A stretch of DNA of 64,000 bases from assembly GCA_024694055.1 (NCBI GenBank), contig JAILKC010000052.1:1-64000 (forward strand), given 5' to 3'. Source of the DNA: Lachnospiraceae bacterium. GTDB lineage: Bacteria; Bacillota; Clostridia; Lachnospirales; Lachnospiraceae. Shown piece by piece: positions 21,379 through 31,443 of this stretch. Both the position numbers and the translations under genes were made by a program. The stretch's first letter is position 1. Each line of letters opens with the position of its first letter. A model generated the notes under the pieces. It searched no databases and was not told where the DNA came from. It saw only the letters and a program-made list of their open reading frames with translations.

Positions 21379-21724
21379 ACTTGTCATCGGTGCAGCTTTT
21401 TTATTTTGCGGCCTTGCATTTTTCGTAATGGAGATATACGGAATATTCAAGTATGACTATGTGATCAACCGCATGCATGCGGCAGCCATAGGAGATACGA
21501 TGGGTATCAGCCTGTCCCTTGCCGGACTTATGATATTCTCCGGATTGAATTTCACTACGCTTAAGATCGCGCTGATAGTAGTATTTTTGTGGTTTTCATC
21601 ACCTGTTGCATCGCACCTTTTGGCCAACCTCGAGGTCACTACATGTGATGATAAGGATAAGCATATGAAAGTGTATGATGAACTGAGTACACTGGAAGAA
21701 GAACTTAAGGAGAGCGAAAAGTAA
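21362..21724 (+). CDS. Antiporter subunit G (MnhG/MrpG)
   Basis: INRMHAAAIGDTMGISLSLAGLMI, SPVASHLLA; ATG after aggagg (track start GTG 21356 is in the SD). Confidence 0.85.
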   Translation: MMEWIRLVIGAAFLFCGLAFFVMEIYGIFKYDYVINRMHAAAIGDTMGISLSLAGLMIFSGLNFTTLKIALIVVFLWFSSPVASHLLANLEVTTCDDKDKHMKVYDELSTLEEELKESEK

Positions 21725-22047
21725 TGTCAGTACTGCAGATAATACTTCTCATATTCTTAATAGTGTGCGCGGTGTCTGTGAGTCTTACTCATGACCTGCT
21801 CAATGCGATCCTGATATATATGTCATTTTCGCTTATCATGTCCATTATATGGGTAACATTGCAGTCACCGGATCTGGCTATCACGGAAGCCGCCGTTGGA
21901 GCCGGTGTTACCAGTGTCCTGTTCTTTGTGACGCTTAAAAAGATCCATGCGATCAATATAGAAGAGGGTACAAGGGAACTTAACGATAAAGATATCAATA
22001 CCGAAGATATAGACGGACTCAATGAGCCCGAGAAAAAGCAGATGTAA
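21724..22047 (+). CDS. DUF4040/MbhD-like antiporter subunit
   Basis: SPDLAITEAAVGAGVTSVLFFVTLKK. Confidence 0.83.
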   Translation: MSVLQIILLIFLIVCAVSVSLTHDLLNAILIYMSFSLIMSIIWVTLQSPDLAITEAAVGAGVTSVLFFVTLKKIHAINIEEGTRELNDKDINTEDIDGLNEPEKKQM

Positions 22048-22068
22048 CTTATATCCCGGAGGTGATCC

Positions 22069-23049
22069 GTGAGCAGACGTAAGACTGACGAAGAGTATTC
22101 AAAGACAAAAGCATATAAGTTCTTTAAGTGGTTAAGAGGCGAGAATTCATATATTCCCGAAGAGACCAGGATGGATATGGGTCTGCTTATACCCATTGAG
22201 GATGACTCAACCATAAAGGAGAGGATGAACGAGAAGCAGATGGCCATAGACAAGGTCTATGACGAGGATTCCAATAAGCTTCTAAAGTTCTTTAATAAGA
22301 TGTATCGCGTGGTCGCAGCGATGTTCCTCGTGATACTGGCTGCACTGCTCATATACAATGTGGCCTTCCTGCCTCCTGTTGGTGAGAGGGACAAGCCTGA
22401 CAATAATGAAGTTACCGAGAGATATATAGAGAAGGGTATCGAGGAGACCGGAGCCGTCAACATAGTTACCGGTATGATCCTGGATTACAGGGCATTTGAT
22501 ACGTTCGGAGAGTCCAACGTGCTCTTTGTGGCCACTATAACAGTGCTCATTCTTTTGCGCCTTAATAAAGACAAGAGGCCTGACAGAGATGAGCTGGAGG
22601 ATCACGAGTCTTCGGACCGCATCTATGAGCCCAAGAATGATGTGATACTGCAGACTGTAGCAGGCTTTTTGGTACCAATCATCATGATATTCGGGATATA
22701 TGTGATCCTTAACGGACATTTATCACCCGGAGGAGGATTCTCCGGCGGAGCCATAATCGGAGCCGGACTGATACTTTATCTCAATGCGTTCGGTTTTGAA
22801 AAAGCGGAGAGATTCTTCACCGAGAAGACATATAAGTGGATCAGTTTTTTTGCGCTTACGACATACTGTCTGTGCAAGGCTTATTCATTCTTCTGCGGAG
22901 CCAATCATTTGGACAGCCATATTCCGCTTGGCACCCCGGGTGCGATACTTTCAAGCGGACTTATTCTGATACTTAATATCTGCGTGGGTCTTGTGGTGGC
23001 CTGCACGATGTACACTTTCTATGTAATGTTCAGAAAGGGAGATTTTTGA
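22069..23049 (+). CDS. Fused MbhE-like plus MnhB (MrpB) domain subunit
   Basis: N-terminal TM region with VNIVTGMILDYRAFDTFGE; C-terminal LNGHLSPGGGFSGGAIIGAGLILYL. Confidence 0.85.
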   Translation: MSRRKTDEEYSKTKAYKFFKWLRGENSYIPEETRMDMGLLIPIEDDSTIKERMNEKQMAIDKVYDEDSNKLLKFFNKMYRVVAAMFLVILAALLIYNVAFLPPVGERDKPDNNEVTERYIEKGIEETGAVNIVTGMILDYRAFDTFGESNVLFVATITVLILLRLNKDKRPDRDELEDHESSDRIYEPKNDVILQTVAGFLVPIIMIFGIYVILNGHLSPGGGFSGGAIIGAGLILYLNAFGFEKAERFFTEKTYKWISFFALTTYCLCKAYSFFCGANHLDSHIPLGTPGAILSSGLILILNICVGLVVACTMYTFYVMFRKGDF

Positions 23050-23423
23050 TGTTGCATAATCTTGCGGTTAATTATGAAGAGGCGATAGCAATGCTTTTGT
23101 TTGTCATTGGCTTTGCAAATCTCCTGCTGCAGAAAAATCTCATAAAAAAGATAATCGGACTTAATATAATGGATTCCGCAGTCTATCTGTTCTTGGCGCT
23201 CAAGGGCTATATCGAGGGGGCTGCGGTGCCTATCGTGGTAAACGGCATAACCGATAAAGAGGCTTATATCAATCCGGTACCTGCGGGCCTGGTGCTTACG
23301 GGTATCGTGGTATCCGTATCCGTGTCGGCTCTTATGCTTTCGCTTACCATAAGGCTTTATAGAAGATATCATACGCTTAATCTCGATGAGATATCAATGC
23401 GCCTTAAAAAGGAGGGATTGTAA
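23046..23423 (+). CDS. Antiporter subunit C (MnhC/MrpC, NuoK-like)
   Basis: NLLLQKNLIKKIIGLNIMDSAVYLFL; PAGLVLTGIVVSVSVSALMLSL. Confidence 0.87.
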   Translation: MMLHNLAVNYEEAIAMLLFVIGFANLLLQKNLIKKIIGLNIMDSAVYLFLALKGYIEGAAVPIVVNGITDKEAYINPVPAGLVLTGIVVSVSVSALMLSLTIRLYRRYHTLNLDEISMRLKKEGL

Positions 23424-24916
23424 TGGAACTTATCCGTAATTTCCCCTTCTTTTCCATAATGATCGCAATGTTCTCGGGGCCGGTGTGCTCTGTGCTTCCG
23501 GGCAAGGTCGCAAGAGTGGTCAATGCCTGCGTCATAGTGATCGTGGGGATCATGTCGGCAGTGCTGCTTGGGTATCTTTACGTTACGGGAGAGAGTTTTG
23601 TATACATGATGGGTCACTTTCCGGCGCCCTGGGGTAATGAGATAAGGGCCGGAGTGCTGGAAGCCGGAATGGCCATGTTTTTCTGTATCGTCATGCTTTT
23701 GTCAGTGCTCGGCGGTATCAAGAAACTGTTTGATGAAGTGGTCGTTAGCAAGCACAATCTCTACTATATCCTTGTGGGACTGATGTTGAGCTCGCTCTTG
23801 GCCCTTGTATATACAAATGACCTTTTCACGGCATACGTATTTGTCGAGATCAATACGATATCTGCCTGCGGACTCATAATGATAAGAGAAAACGGACGTA
23901 CCATAGAGGCAGCAGTCCGTTATATGATAATGAGCCTTATAGGTTCTGCGATGATACTTCTTGGTATCTGTATGATATATGATCTTACGGGACATCTTCT
24001 GATGAGCAATATCAAGGAATCTGTTGCCGCGATGACTGCGGGCGGGACCTATCCGGAGCCTTTGCTGTGCACGATCGCTCTCATGAGCGTGGGCCTTGCG
24101 ATCAAGTGTGCGCTTTTCCCTTTTCATTCATGGCTTCCGGATGCATATGGTTATTCGACTGTTTCATCGGCTGCCATCCTTTCAAGTCTTGTGTCCAAGG
24201 GATATATATTCCTGCTCATCAAGATCATTTACAGGGTGATAGGTTTTGATGTATATAAGGGAAGCGGCGTCATAGACGTAATGTTCATATTCGGACTGGC
24301 AGGTATGATATTCGGATCGGTCAGCGCCATCAGAGAGAGCGATGTAAGAAGGATGATCGCGTATTCGTCCGTAGCTCAGATAGGATACATATTCATGGGT
24401 ATCGGAATGGGCACACAGTTCGGTATGGTGGCGGCAGTTTTCCATATTCTTTCGCATGCCTCGACCAAATCGCTTTTGTTCATCTCGGCGATCGGTCTTA
24501 CCGACGTGTCGGGAGGAAGCAGAAAGTTCATCGAACTTACGGGTTCGGGATATCGTAACAGGATTGCGGGACTGTCCTTTGCGATAGGAGCGCTTTCGAT
24601 GGTAGGTGTACCGCTTTTCTCAGGCTTTATCAGTAAGCTTTTGTTCGCCGAGGCTGCCATCAATCTGTCAGGAAGGATGCTTCCGGTATTTATAGTTTTG
24701 GGAATAAGTACGATACTTAATGCGATATATTTCATGAAGACTGTCATAAGGATATATACTCCCGTGGATGAAAGTCCGTATCCCAGGGCGCATATGAGAC
24801 AGTTGCCTTTGTACAGCATGGTGCTGTGTGCATTTGTGATCTTAAATGTAGTGCTCGGAGTTATGTCGGATCCCATTATCGGCCTTATAGGACAGGGTCT
24901 TACGATGTTTGACTGA
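23423..24916 (+). CDS. Proton-conducting antiporter subunit D (MnhD/NuoN-like), copy 1
   Basis: IKCALFPFHSWLPDAYGYSTVSSAAILSSLVSKGYIFLL. Confidence 0.9.
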   Translation: MELIRNFPFFSIMIAMFSGPVCSVLPGKVARVVNACVIVIVGIMSAVLLGYLYVTGESFVYMMGHFPAPWGNEIRAGVLEAGMAMFFCIVMLLSVLGGIKKLFDEVVVSKHNLYYILVGLMLSSLLALVYTNDLFTAYVFVEINTISACGLIMIRENGRTIEAAVRYMIMSLIGSAMILLGICMIYDLTGHLLMSNIKESVAAMTAGGTYPEPLLCTIALMSVGLAIKCALFPFHSWLPDAYGYSTVSSAAILSSLVSKGYIFLLIKIIYRVIGFDVYKGSGVIDVMFIFGLAGMIFGSVSAIRESDVRRMIAYSSVAQIGYIFMGIGMGTQFGMVAAVFHILSHASTKSLLFISAIGLTDVSGGSRKFIELTGSGYRNRIAGLSFAIGALSMVGVPLFSGFISKLLFAEAAINLSGRMLPVFIVLGISTILNAIYFMKTVIRIYTPVDESPYPRAHMRQLPLYSMVLCAFVILNVVLGVMSDPIIGLIGQGLTMFD

Positions 24917-24923
24917 AGTGATT

Positions 24924-26276
24924 ATGGAGATATTTTATTCTTTACCCGTACAATTTCATATGGATCCGCTTGGAGCGATATTTGCTTTTCTTACGCTCAT
25001 TGTGTTTCTGTGTTCGGGAGTCTTTTCTTTTGAATACTTAAAGGGCAGTAAGAACATTAAGAGTTACGCGGTATTCTATGTCATTACCATGGCTGTGGAA
25101 CTGCTTTTGTGTGCGGCATCGAATCTTATCACATTTTATATGTGTTATGAGCTTTTGACGATCATGTCCATGCCTTTGGTGATACATGAAAGAACGGCAC
25201 AGTCCAAGGCGGCAGCGCTTAAATACCTGTTCTTTTCAATGTTCGGCGCGTACTTTGCTCTGTTTGGGATATACAATCTGTCAAAGAAAGCGACAAGTCT
25301 GTCATTTGTCTATGGTGGCAATATAGATGCTTCGGTATGGGTTGCGGATGAGAAGATTCTTTTAATATCCGTTATGGCTATGATCATAGGCTTCGGTGTA
25401 AAGGCCGGAATGTGGCCCATGCACAGTTGGCTTCCCGCGGCGCATCCTGTTGCTCCGTCACCTGCGTCTGCCGTGTTATCGGCCTGTGTGGTAAAAGCGG
25501 GTGTACTCGGTATCATAAGAAGCATATGGTATGTGGCGGGAACGGGAAAAATACCCGGATCCTACGTGCAAAAGGCGTGGATGATCCTTACGTTAATGAC
25601 GGTATTTTTAGGCTCAATGTTGGCTTACAGGGAGCAGGTGCTTAAAAAGCGTCTGGCCTATTCTACGGTAAGCCAGGTGTCATATATACTCTTTGGACTG
25701 GCTGTGGGTATAGGCTCTGTTCATACCGATTCAATGGTCTCTTCGTACGCGTATGTATCCGACAGTATAACCGGAGCGATACTGCACGTACTGGCGCACG
25801 GATTCATCAAGGCTGTACTTTTCCTTGTGGCCGGTGCGGCAATGAGATACATGAATGTTCATAAAGTTGATGAACTAAAGGGTATCGGCCTTAAGATGCC
25901 CGGTATCATGGTGTGCTACACGATAGCTTCCTTGGGACTTATAGGCATACCTCCTACAGGAGGATTCGTCTCGAAGTGGTATCTGGCTACTGGTTCGATA
26001 GCCACAGGCATTCCTGTTTTTTCGTGGTTGGGACCGGTGGTATTGCTTGTAAGTGCACTTCTTACGGCAGGATATCTTTTGGGGCCTGCGGTTAAGGCAT
26101 TCTTCCCGGGCCGGGAGTACAGACAGGATCATAAGGATGATAAGCCTTTGGGTAAGGATGAGAAGCCGGGGCTTTTGATGCTGCTTCCGGTAGCGACTCT
26201 GACACTTCTGTCAGTTTTGATGGGTATATTCACTTCGCCGATCATAGAAGTGATAAGAAAGATATTTTTTATATAG
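24924..26276 (+). CDS. Proton-conducting antiporter subunit, NuoL/M/N family, copy 2
   Basis: VKAGMWPMHSWLPAAHPVAPSPASAVLSACVVKAGVLGI; ATG 24924 preferred. Confidence 0.88.
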   Translation: MEIFYSLPVQFHMDPLGAIFAFLTLIVFLCSGVFSFEYLKGSKNIKSYAVFYVITMAVELLLCAASNLITFYMCYELLTIMSMPLVIHERTAQSKAAALKYLFFSMFGAYFALFGIYNLSKKATSLSFVYGGNIDASVWVADEKILLISVMAMIIGFGVKAGMWPMHSWLPAAHPVAPSPASAVLSACVVKAGVLGIIRSIWYVAGTGKIPGSYVQKAWMILTLMTVFLGSMLAYREQVLKKRLAYSTVSQVSYILFGLAVGIGSVHTDSMVSSYAYVSDSITGAILHVLAHGFIKAVLFLVAGAAMRYMNVHKVDELKGIGLKMPGIMVCYTIASLGLIGIPPTGGFVSKWYLATGSIATGIPVFSWLGPVVLLVSALLTAGYLLGPAVKAFFPGREYRQDHKDDKPLGKDEKPGLLMLLPVATLTLLSVLMGIFTSPIIEVIRKIFFI

Positions 26277-26285
26277 GTAAATGGC

Positions 26286-27788
26286 ATGGTATTTGCAGCA
26301 GTTATCCTGCCGATATTGGCAGGAGGCCTTATTCCGCTTATTAAGTGGAAAAGCGGGCGAATAAGAAACATATATAATGAGTGCATAGTCTTGGCTACTA
26401 CAGCCATCGTATGGTATCTGATACTGGTACCCGGCGCGGAGAGATTCACACTTGTTCGTTTTCAAGGGGATTTAAACATTTCATTCTGTGTGGACGGGCT
26501 CAGTATGATATTTGCGGGACTGGTATCTTTACTCTGGCCTTTGGCGACACTGTATGCCTTTGAGTATATGGATCATTCCACGGCATATGGTCATACACAC
26601 AATGGGAAACTTTCACCAAGGGATGAGATGCCCAATATCTTTTTCATGTTCTATACCATGACATATGGCGTAACGCTTGGTATAGCGCTTGCGGCCAACA
26701 TTCTCACGATGTACTGCTTTTATGAGATGTTAACGCTTGTGACGGTTCCTCTTGTGATGCATACACTGACAAGAAGTGCGATCTTGGCCAGCCGTAAATA
26801 CATGTATTATTCACTCGGCGGAGCTGCGTTCGCTTTCCTTGGTATGATATTCGTCATCACCTACGGTACCACGATAGACTTTAAACTCGGTGGAGTTCTC
26901 GATATGAACGCTGTAGCGGACAAAACCGGAGTTCTGTTGCTTATATATGTATTTGCATTTATGGGATTCTCGGTCAAGGCTGCGGTATGTCCCTTCAATT
27001 CATGGCTTCCGGATGCGGGCGTGGCACCCACTCCGGTCACGGCACTGTTGCATGCCGTTGCCGTGGTTAAATCGGGTGCTTTTGCCATCATCAGACTTAC
27101 GTTTTATCTCTTCGGCACGGAATTCTTGCGAGGAACATGGGCTCAGTACGTGACCATGGCGATAGTTATCATAACGATCATCTACGGAAGTGCAAGAGCG
27201 GTTAAGGAACCGCATATAAAGAGAAGACTTGCTTACTCTACCATAAGCAATCTTTCTTATATCGTATTCGGCGTGACGCTTATGACACCGCTTGGAATGG
27301 CAGCGGCACTTTCGCATATGATCATGCATGCCGTTATGAAGATCTGCTCTTTTTTCTGTGCAGGCGCGATCATGCATAAGACGGGACGTGAATACGTATA
27401 TGAGCTTGACGGACTCGGATATAAGATGCCGCAGGTATTTGGCATATTTACGATCAGTGCTTTTGCACTCATGGGTGTTCCGGGACTTGCGGGTTTCGTG
27501 AGCAAATGGAATCTGGTATCCGCGGCACTTGAACTTGGAACACCGCTTGCATATGCCGGCGTGGTGGCATTGCTCATTTCGGCCATACTTACCGCCATAT
27601 ATATGCTGACAGTCAGTGTCAGGGCATTTTTCCCGAAGGCCGATTATAATACAAGAGTCAATGAGGGCATAAAAGACCCCGGTCTTAAGATGCTCATACC
27701 GTTATATATCTTTGCGATCGCCATGATCGTACTCGGCATCAATTCGTCATTGATCATGGACTTTATATGTAAGGTGGCAGCGATTTGA
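26286..27788 (+). CDS. Proton-conducting antiporter subunit, NuoL/M/N family, copy 3
   Basis: VKAAVCPFNSWLPDAGVAPTPVTALLHAVAVVKSGAFAI. Confidence 0.88.
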   Translation: MVFAAVILPILAGGLIPLIKWKSGRIRNIYNECIVLATTAIVWYLILVPGAERFTLVRFQGDLNISFCVDGLSMIFAGLVSLLWPLATLYAFEYMDHSTAYGHTHNGKLSPRDEMPNIFFMFYTMTYGVTLGIALAANILTMYCFYEMLTLVTVPLVMHTLTRSAILASRKYMYYSLGGAAFAFLGMIFVITYGTTIDFKLGGVLDMNAVADKTGVLLLIYVFAFMGFSVKAAVCPFNSWLPDAGVAPTPVTALLHAVAVVKSGAFAIIRLTFYLFGTEFLRGTWAQYVTMAIVIITIIYGSARAVKEPHIKRRLAYSTISNLSYIVFGVTLMTPLGMAAALSHMIMHAVMKICSFFCAGAIMHKTGREYVYELDGLGYKMPQVFGIFTISAFALMGVPGLAGFVSKWNLVSAALELGTPLAYAGVVALLISAILTAIYMLTVSVRAFFPKADYNTRVNEGIKDPGLKMLIPLYIFAIAMIVLGINSSLIMDFICKVAAI

Positions 27789-29773
27789 ATAATTTAATGG
27801 ATCTGTCAATTGAATATTCGATACCCGGGATATGCGGGATGCCTAGTGGCCTCTGCTTTGTAATAGACGGCTTCAGGCTGATCTATGCCTGCATTGCTAC
27901 ATTTATGTGGGTGGTGAGCCTTGCGCTGTCATCGCAGTATATGAAGCATTATGAGAGAAAGGCAAGATATTATTTCTTCTTTGCACTTACTTATATCGCA
28001 ACGGTGGCAGTATTCCTGTCAGCCGACCTGTATACTTTGTTTATCTTTTTTGAGGCCATGTCCTTATCGTCGTATGTCTGGGTGGCTTTTGATGAGCGAA
28101 AGGCTTCTCTACGTGCGGCGGACACTTATTTGGCCATATCGATCATAGGCGGACTTACAATGCTCATGGGCCTGTTCCTTATCTACGATGCGTCGGGTCA
28201 GCTGTTATTAACGGGCAATACACTTAAGATCAATGAGCTTGCGGATATGTATATCATGGCAAAAGCGGTGAAGTCAGGCTCTCTGCACACACAGATATGG
28301 GCCGGCGGCTTTTGCATGCTCGTTGGCTTTGGAGCCAAGGCGGGCGCTTTTCCATTACATATTTGGCTTCCCAAGGCTCATCCTGTCGCGCCGGCACCTG
28401 CGTCGGCACTTTTATCCGGTATACTGACCAAGACAGGTATATTGGGCATACTGATGCTCACCAATTACATATTTGCGGGCAACATGGAGTGGGGCGTTAT
28501 CATCCTGACGATCGGCGTACTTACAATGATTGTCGGTTCTCTGCCTGCACTTACATCCACGGATTTAAAGAGAACTTTGGCCTGCTCATCCGTTGCGCAG
28601 ATAGGCTTTATCATGACGGGCATAGGAGTGGGCAGTTTGGGTATACCCATGGGAACGTCGGGTGCTTTTCTGCATATGGTGGGACATTCAATCTTCAAAC
28701 TCATCCTCTTCTCGGCAGCAGGCGTCATTTATATGAATGCACATAAGCTTGATCTTGAGTCGATAAGAGGTTTTGGAAGGAAAAAGCCGTTGCTTAATGT
28801 GATATTTTTATCAGGCAGCCTCGGAATAGCCGGAGTGCCGATGTTTAACGGATATATCAGTAAGACTCTGATACACGAGGGGATAGTGGAAGCCGCCATG
28901 ATGATGGCACATATGGAGGCAAACGGCATGGCTATCCCGATATCCGCCGGTACATTGTCCGTGATCGAATGGATATTTGTTATATGCGGCGGATGTACCG
29001 CAGCGTATATGATCAAGCTTTATATATGCATATTTGTTGAAAAGAATTCGGACCCTGAGATCCAGGCAGGATATGATGAAGGTGGCCGCTATATGAATAA
29101 CATCGTGACTGTGGCACTTGCGGCTGCAGCGCTTATTCCGCCGACACTTGGTATCACTGCGCAAAAGAGCTTGAATGGACTGACGGATATGGCTCGTTTG
29201 TTCTTAAGACTGCCATCCGTGCCGCAAGCACACTTTTATTCGTGGGAATCTCTTCGTGGTGGATTGATCTCCCTTGCGATCGGTGTGGTGCTCTACATCG
29301 GTGTCATACGTACGGTGGTTAAGGATGATGAGGGAAGATATTCAGATCCCGTGCCTGCATGGCTTGATCTTGAGGATCTTGTATACAGACCGGTTCTTAT
29401 GCGGGCACTTCCTTTCCTGTGTGCGATAGGGTGCAGAGTACTTGATACTTTGGTTGACATAACAATAGTTGCACTTCGTAAGACTGTCTTTAAAGACAGC
29501 CGTAAGACTGAAGAACTTAAAGAAGGTACATGGCTTACGCATATGCTTGGTACTGCTGCCAATAAAGCGGCTGACATTAAGGCATATTTTTGGGGGCTCA
29601 GAGGGAAAAAGGCTTCCAAACGTCCGGACTATGTGCACCGTTTTGCGCTTGATTATACAAGCTTTAAGGAAAGCCGTACCGTTATATACAGAAGTCTGTC
29701 GTTCGGCCTGCTTTTATTCTGTATGGGCCTGGTACTGACGGTCGCCTATATTCTTATCACGCGCTGGTGGTAA
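27785..29773 (+). CDS. Proton-conducting antiporter subunit, NuoL/HyfB-like, copy 4 with C-terminal extension
   Basis: AKAGAFPLHIWLPKAHPVAPAPASALLSGILTKTGILGI; 662 aa with extra C-terminal region and final TM. Confidence 0.88.
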   Translation: MNNLMDLSIEYSIPGICGMPSGLCFVIDGFRLIYACIATFMWVVSLALSSQYMKHYERKARYYFFFALTYIATVAVFLSADLYTLFIFFEAMSLSSYVWVAFDERKASLRAADTYLAISIIGGLTMLMGLFLIYDASGQLLLTGNTLKINELADMYIMAKAVKSGSLHTQIWAGGFCMLVGFGAKAGAFPLHIWLPKAHPVAPAPASALLSGILTKTGILGILMLTNYIFAGNMEWGVIILTIGVLTMIVGSLPALTSTDLKRTLACSSVAQIGFIMTGIGVGSLGIPMGTSGAFLHMVGHSIFKLILFSAAGVIYMNAHKLDLESIRGFGRKKPLLNVIFLSGSLGIAGVPMFNGYISKTLIHEGIVEAAMMMAHMEANGMAIPISAGTLSVIEWIFVICGGCTAAYMIKLYICIFVEKNSDPEIQAGYDEGGRYMNNIVTVALAAAALIPPTLGITAQKSLNGLTDMARLFLRLPSVPQAHFYSWESLRGGLISLAIGVVLYIGVIRTVVKDDEGRYSDPVPAWLDLEDLVYRPVLMRALPFLCAIGCRVLDTLVDITIVALRKTVFKDSRKTEELKEGTWLTHMLGTAANKAADIKAYFWGLRGKKASKRPDYVHRFALDYTSFKESRTVIYRSLSFGLLLFCMGLVLTVAYILITRWW

Positions 29774-29858
29774 CGATCGCTTGTGCTCCCATCACAAACT
29801 GACTGCAATGACCGCTTATTCTGCAAGTTTTCGCACATTTTCACAGCTGCAAATAATA

Positions 29859-29887
29859 TTGTAAAGAAAAGCAATATTTGTTATAAT
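29859..29887 (+). promoter_or_regulatory. Candidate sigma-A promoter of the signalling cluster
   Basis: TTGTAA-N17-TATAAT. Confidence 0.6.
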
Positions 29888-29967
29888 TTTATACAGACAA
29901 CTGACATATGGAGGAAGGCCGAGGCTTTCCTCTTATTTGGCTATACGGGTATATTGGGAAGGCGGTT

Positions 29968-31419
29968 ATGAGCGAAGCGGGATATGACAGAGAATTTCTT
30001 CGTAAGATAGCGAATTATTTATTTGAGCTTCTCATTTTCTTTGATGATGACGGTACTGTGAGACATGCCAATGAAGTGGTGCTGTCTACCCTTATGTATC
30101 AGGATCTGGATGAGCTCAATAATATATCTGATGTTTTCCCTACTCTTTTCTACAAAGAGGGCGACAAGATGATGTGCCGCGAAGATATGGACGGACATGT
30201 GGTGAGTACGGTGGCATATCGCAGCAACAATACCTGCTTTGAGGTCGAGGCAAGATTCATTAAGGACCTTATAAAGGTTGATGGTGCTCCGGACAAGACA
30301 AGGCATGCCTGTGTAGTGGAAGATATATCCGCCAGAGAGCGTCTTTCCAGAGAGATATCCAAGGCCAGAGAGAGCAGTGAAGATTTCGTCAAGACCAGAG
30401 ATGAATTCGTGGCGAATGTTACTCACGAGCTTCGTACGCCGGTCAATGGCATTCTGGGCAATATCCAGGAACTCATGGGTGCCGAGAGGGACAATAATAA
30501 GCTCTATACCATGGAGATGATAGAGAAGAGCTGCAATGACATGAACGCTCTGATCAATAACATACTTGATTTCTCCAAACTCCAGGCCGGCAAGTTCCAG
30601 ATGGAAGACAGAGAGTTCTCTCTTAAGAGCATGATAGATTATGTCAGATCCAATCACATCAACAAGATACATGAGAAGGGTCTGGATTTCTTCGTTACCG
30701 TGGCTCCGGATATACCGGACAAGTTAATAGGTGATGAACTTAGACTTGAACAGATACTTAACAATCTCTTGTCCAATGCGATCAAGTTCACTACGGTCGG
30801 CAAGATCATGTTGGAGGTTGTGGAGACTGCGAGGGTCGGTAACAGAGTCGAGCTGTTTTTCATGGTAATGGATACAGGTATAGGTATAGCCGATCACGAT
30901 ATGGACAAGCTCTTTAAGGGATTTTCGCAGGTGGATGCATCCATATCACGTAAGTATGGCGGTACGGGACTCGGACTCAATATAAGCAAGCAGCTTGTCA
31001 ATCTCATGGGTGGTGATATCTCCGTGGATTCCACTGCCGGTAAGGGATCGACATTTACATTCTCGGTATGGCTGAATTTGCCTGACGGAGCTGATACGGC
31101 CGCAGAGGAATATCATAAGGCGACGCCGGTATTCAGCAGCATGGCCTCTGAGAGCGGGGATGCTGATGCGGGTATGGAATATGGCTCTGCCGAGAACAGA
31201 GAAGAGATAGACAAAAGGCTTATGAAACTGGCCCTCTGTATCGAGATGGATACATGGGAGAAGGCGGAGATGTTTGCCGACGCCGTGAAACAGCTGACTT
31301 TGGGCGCTCCCAAAGAGATCACACAGACGGCGCTTAAGCTTAAGATGGCCATACAGAAAGAGAACAGAGAGAAGGCTACACAGTTGATAGATACACTCAA
31401 AAAACTGCTGAATTCGTAA
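29968..31419 (+). CDS. PAS-domain sensor histidine kinase
   Basis: N-terminal PAS-like region; HisKA EFVANVTHELRTPVNGILGN; HATPase_c boxes; start set at ATG 29968 after gggaaggcgg. Confidence 0.88.
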   Translation: MSEAGYDREFLRKIANYLFELLIFFDDDGTVRHANEVVLSTLMYQDLDELNNISDVFPTLFYKEGDKMMCREDMDGHVVSTVAYRSNNTCFEVEARFIKDLIKVDGAPDKTRHACVVEDISARERLSREISKARESSEDFVKTRDEFVANVTHELRTPVNGILGNIQELMGAERDNNKLYTMEMIEKSCNDMNALINNILDFSKLQAGKFQMEDREFSLKSMIDYVRSNHINKIHEKGLDFFVTVAPDIPDKLIGDELRLEQILNNLLSNAIKFTTVGKIMLEVVETARVGNRVELFFMVMDTGIGIADHDMDKLFKGFSQVDASISRKYGGTGLGLNISKQLVNLMGGDISVDSTAGKGSTFTFSVWLNLPDGADTAAEEYHKATPVFSSMASESGDADAGMEYGSAENREEIDKRLMKLALCIEMDTWEKAEMFADAVKQLTLGAPKEITQTALKLKMAIQKENREKATQLIDTLKKLLNS

Positions 31420-31443
31420 AGACATACAGAGGACGGGTGCCAT

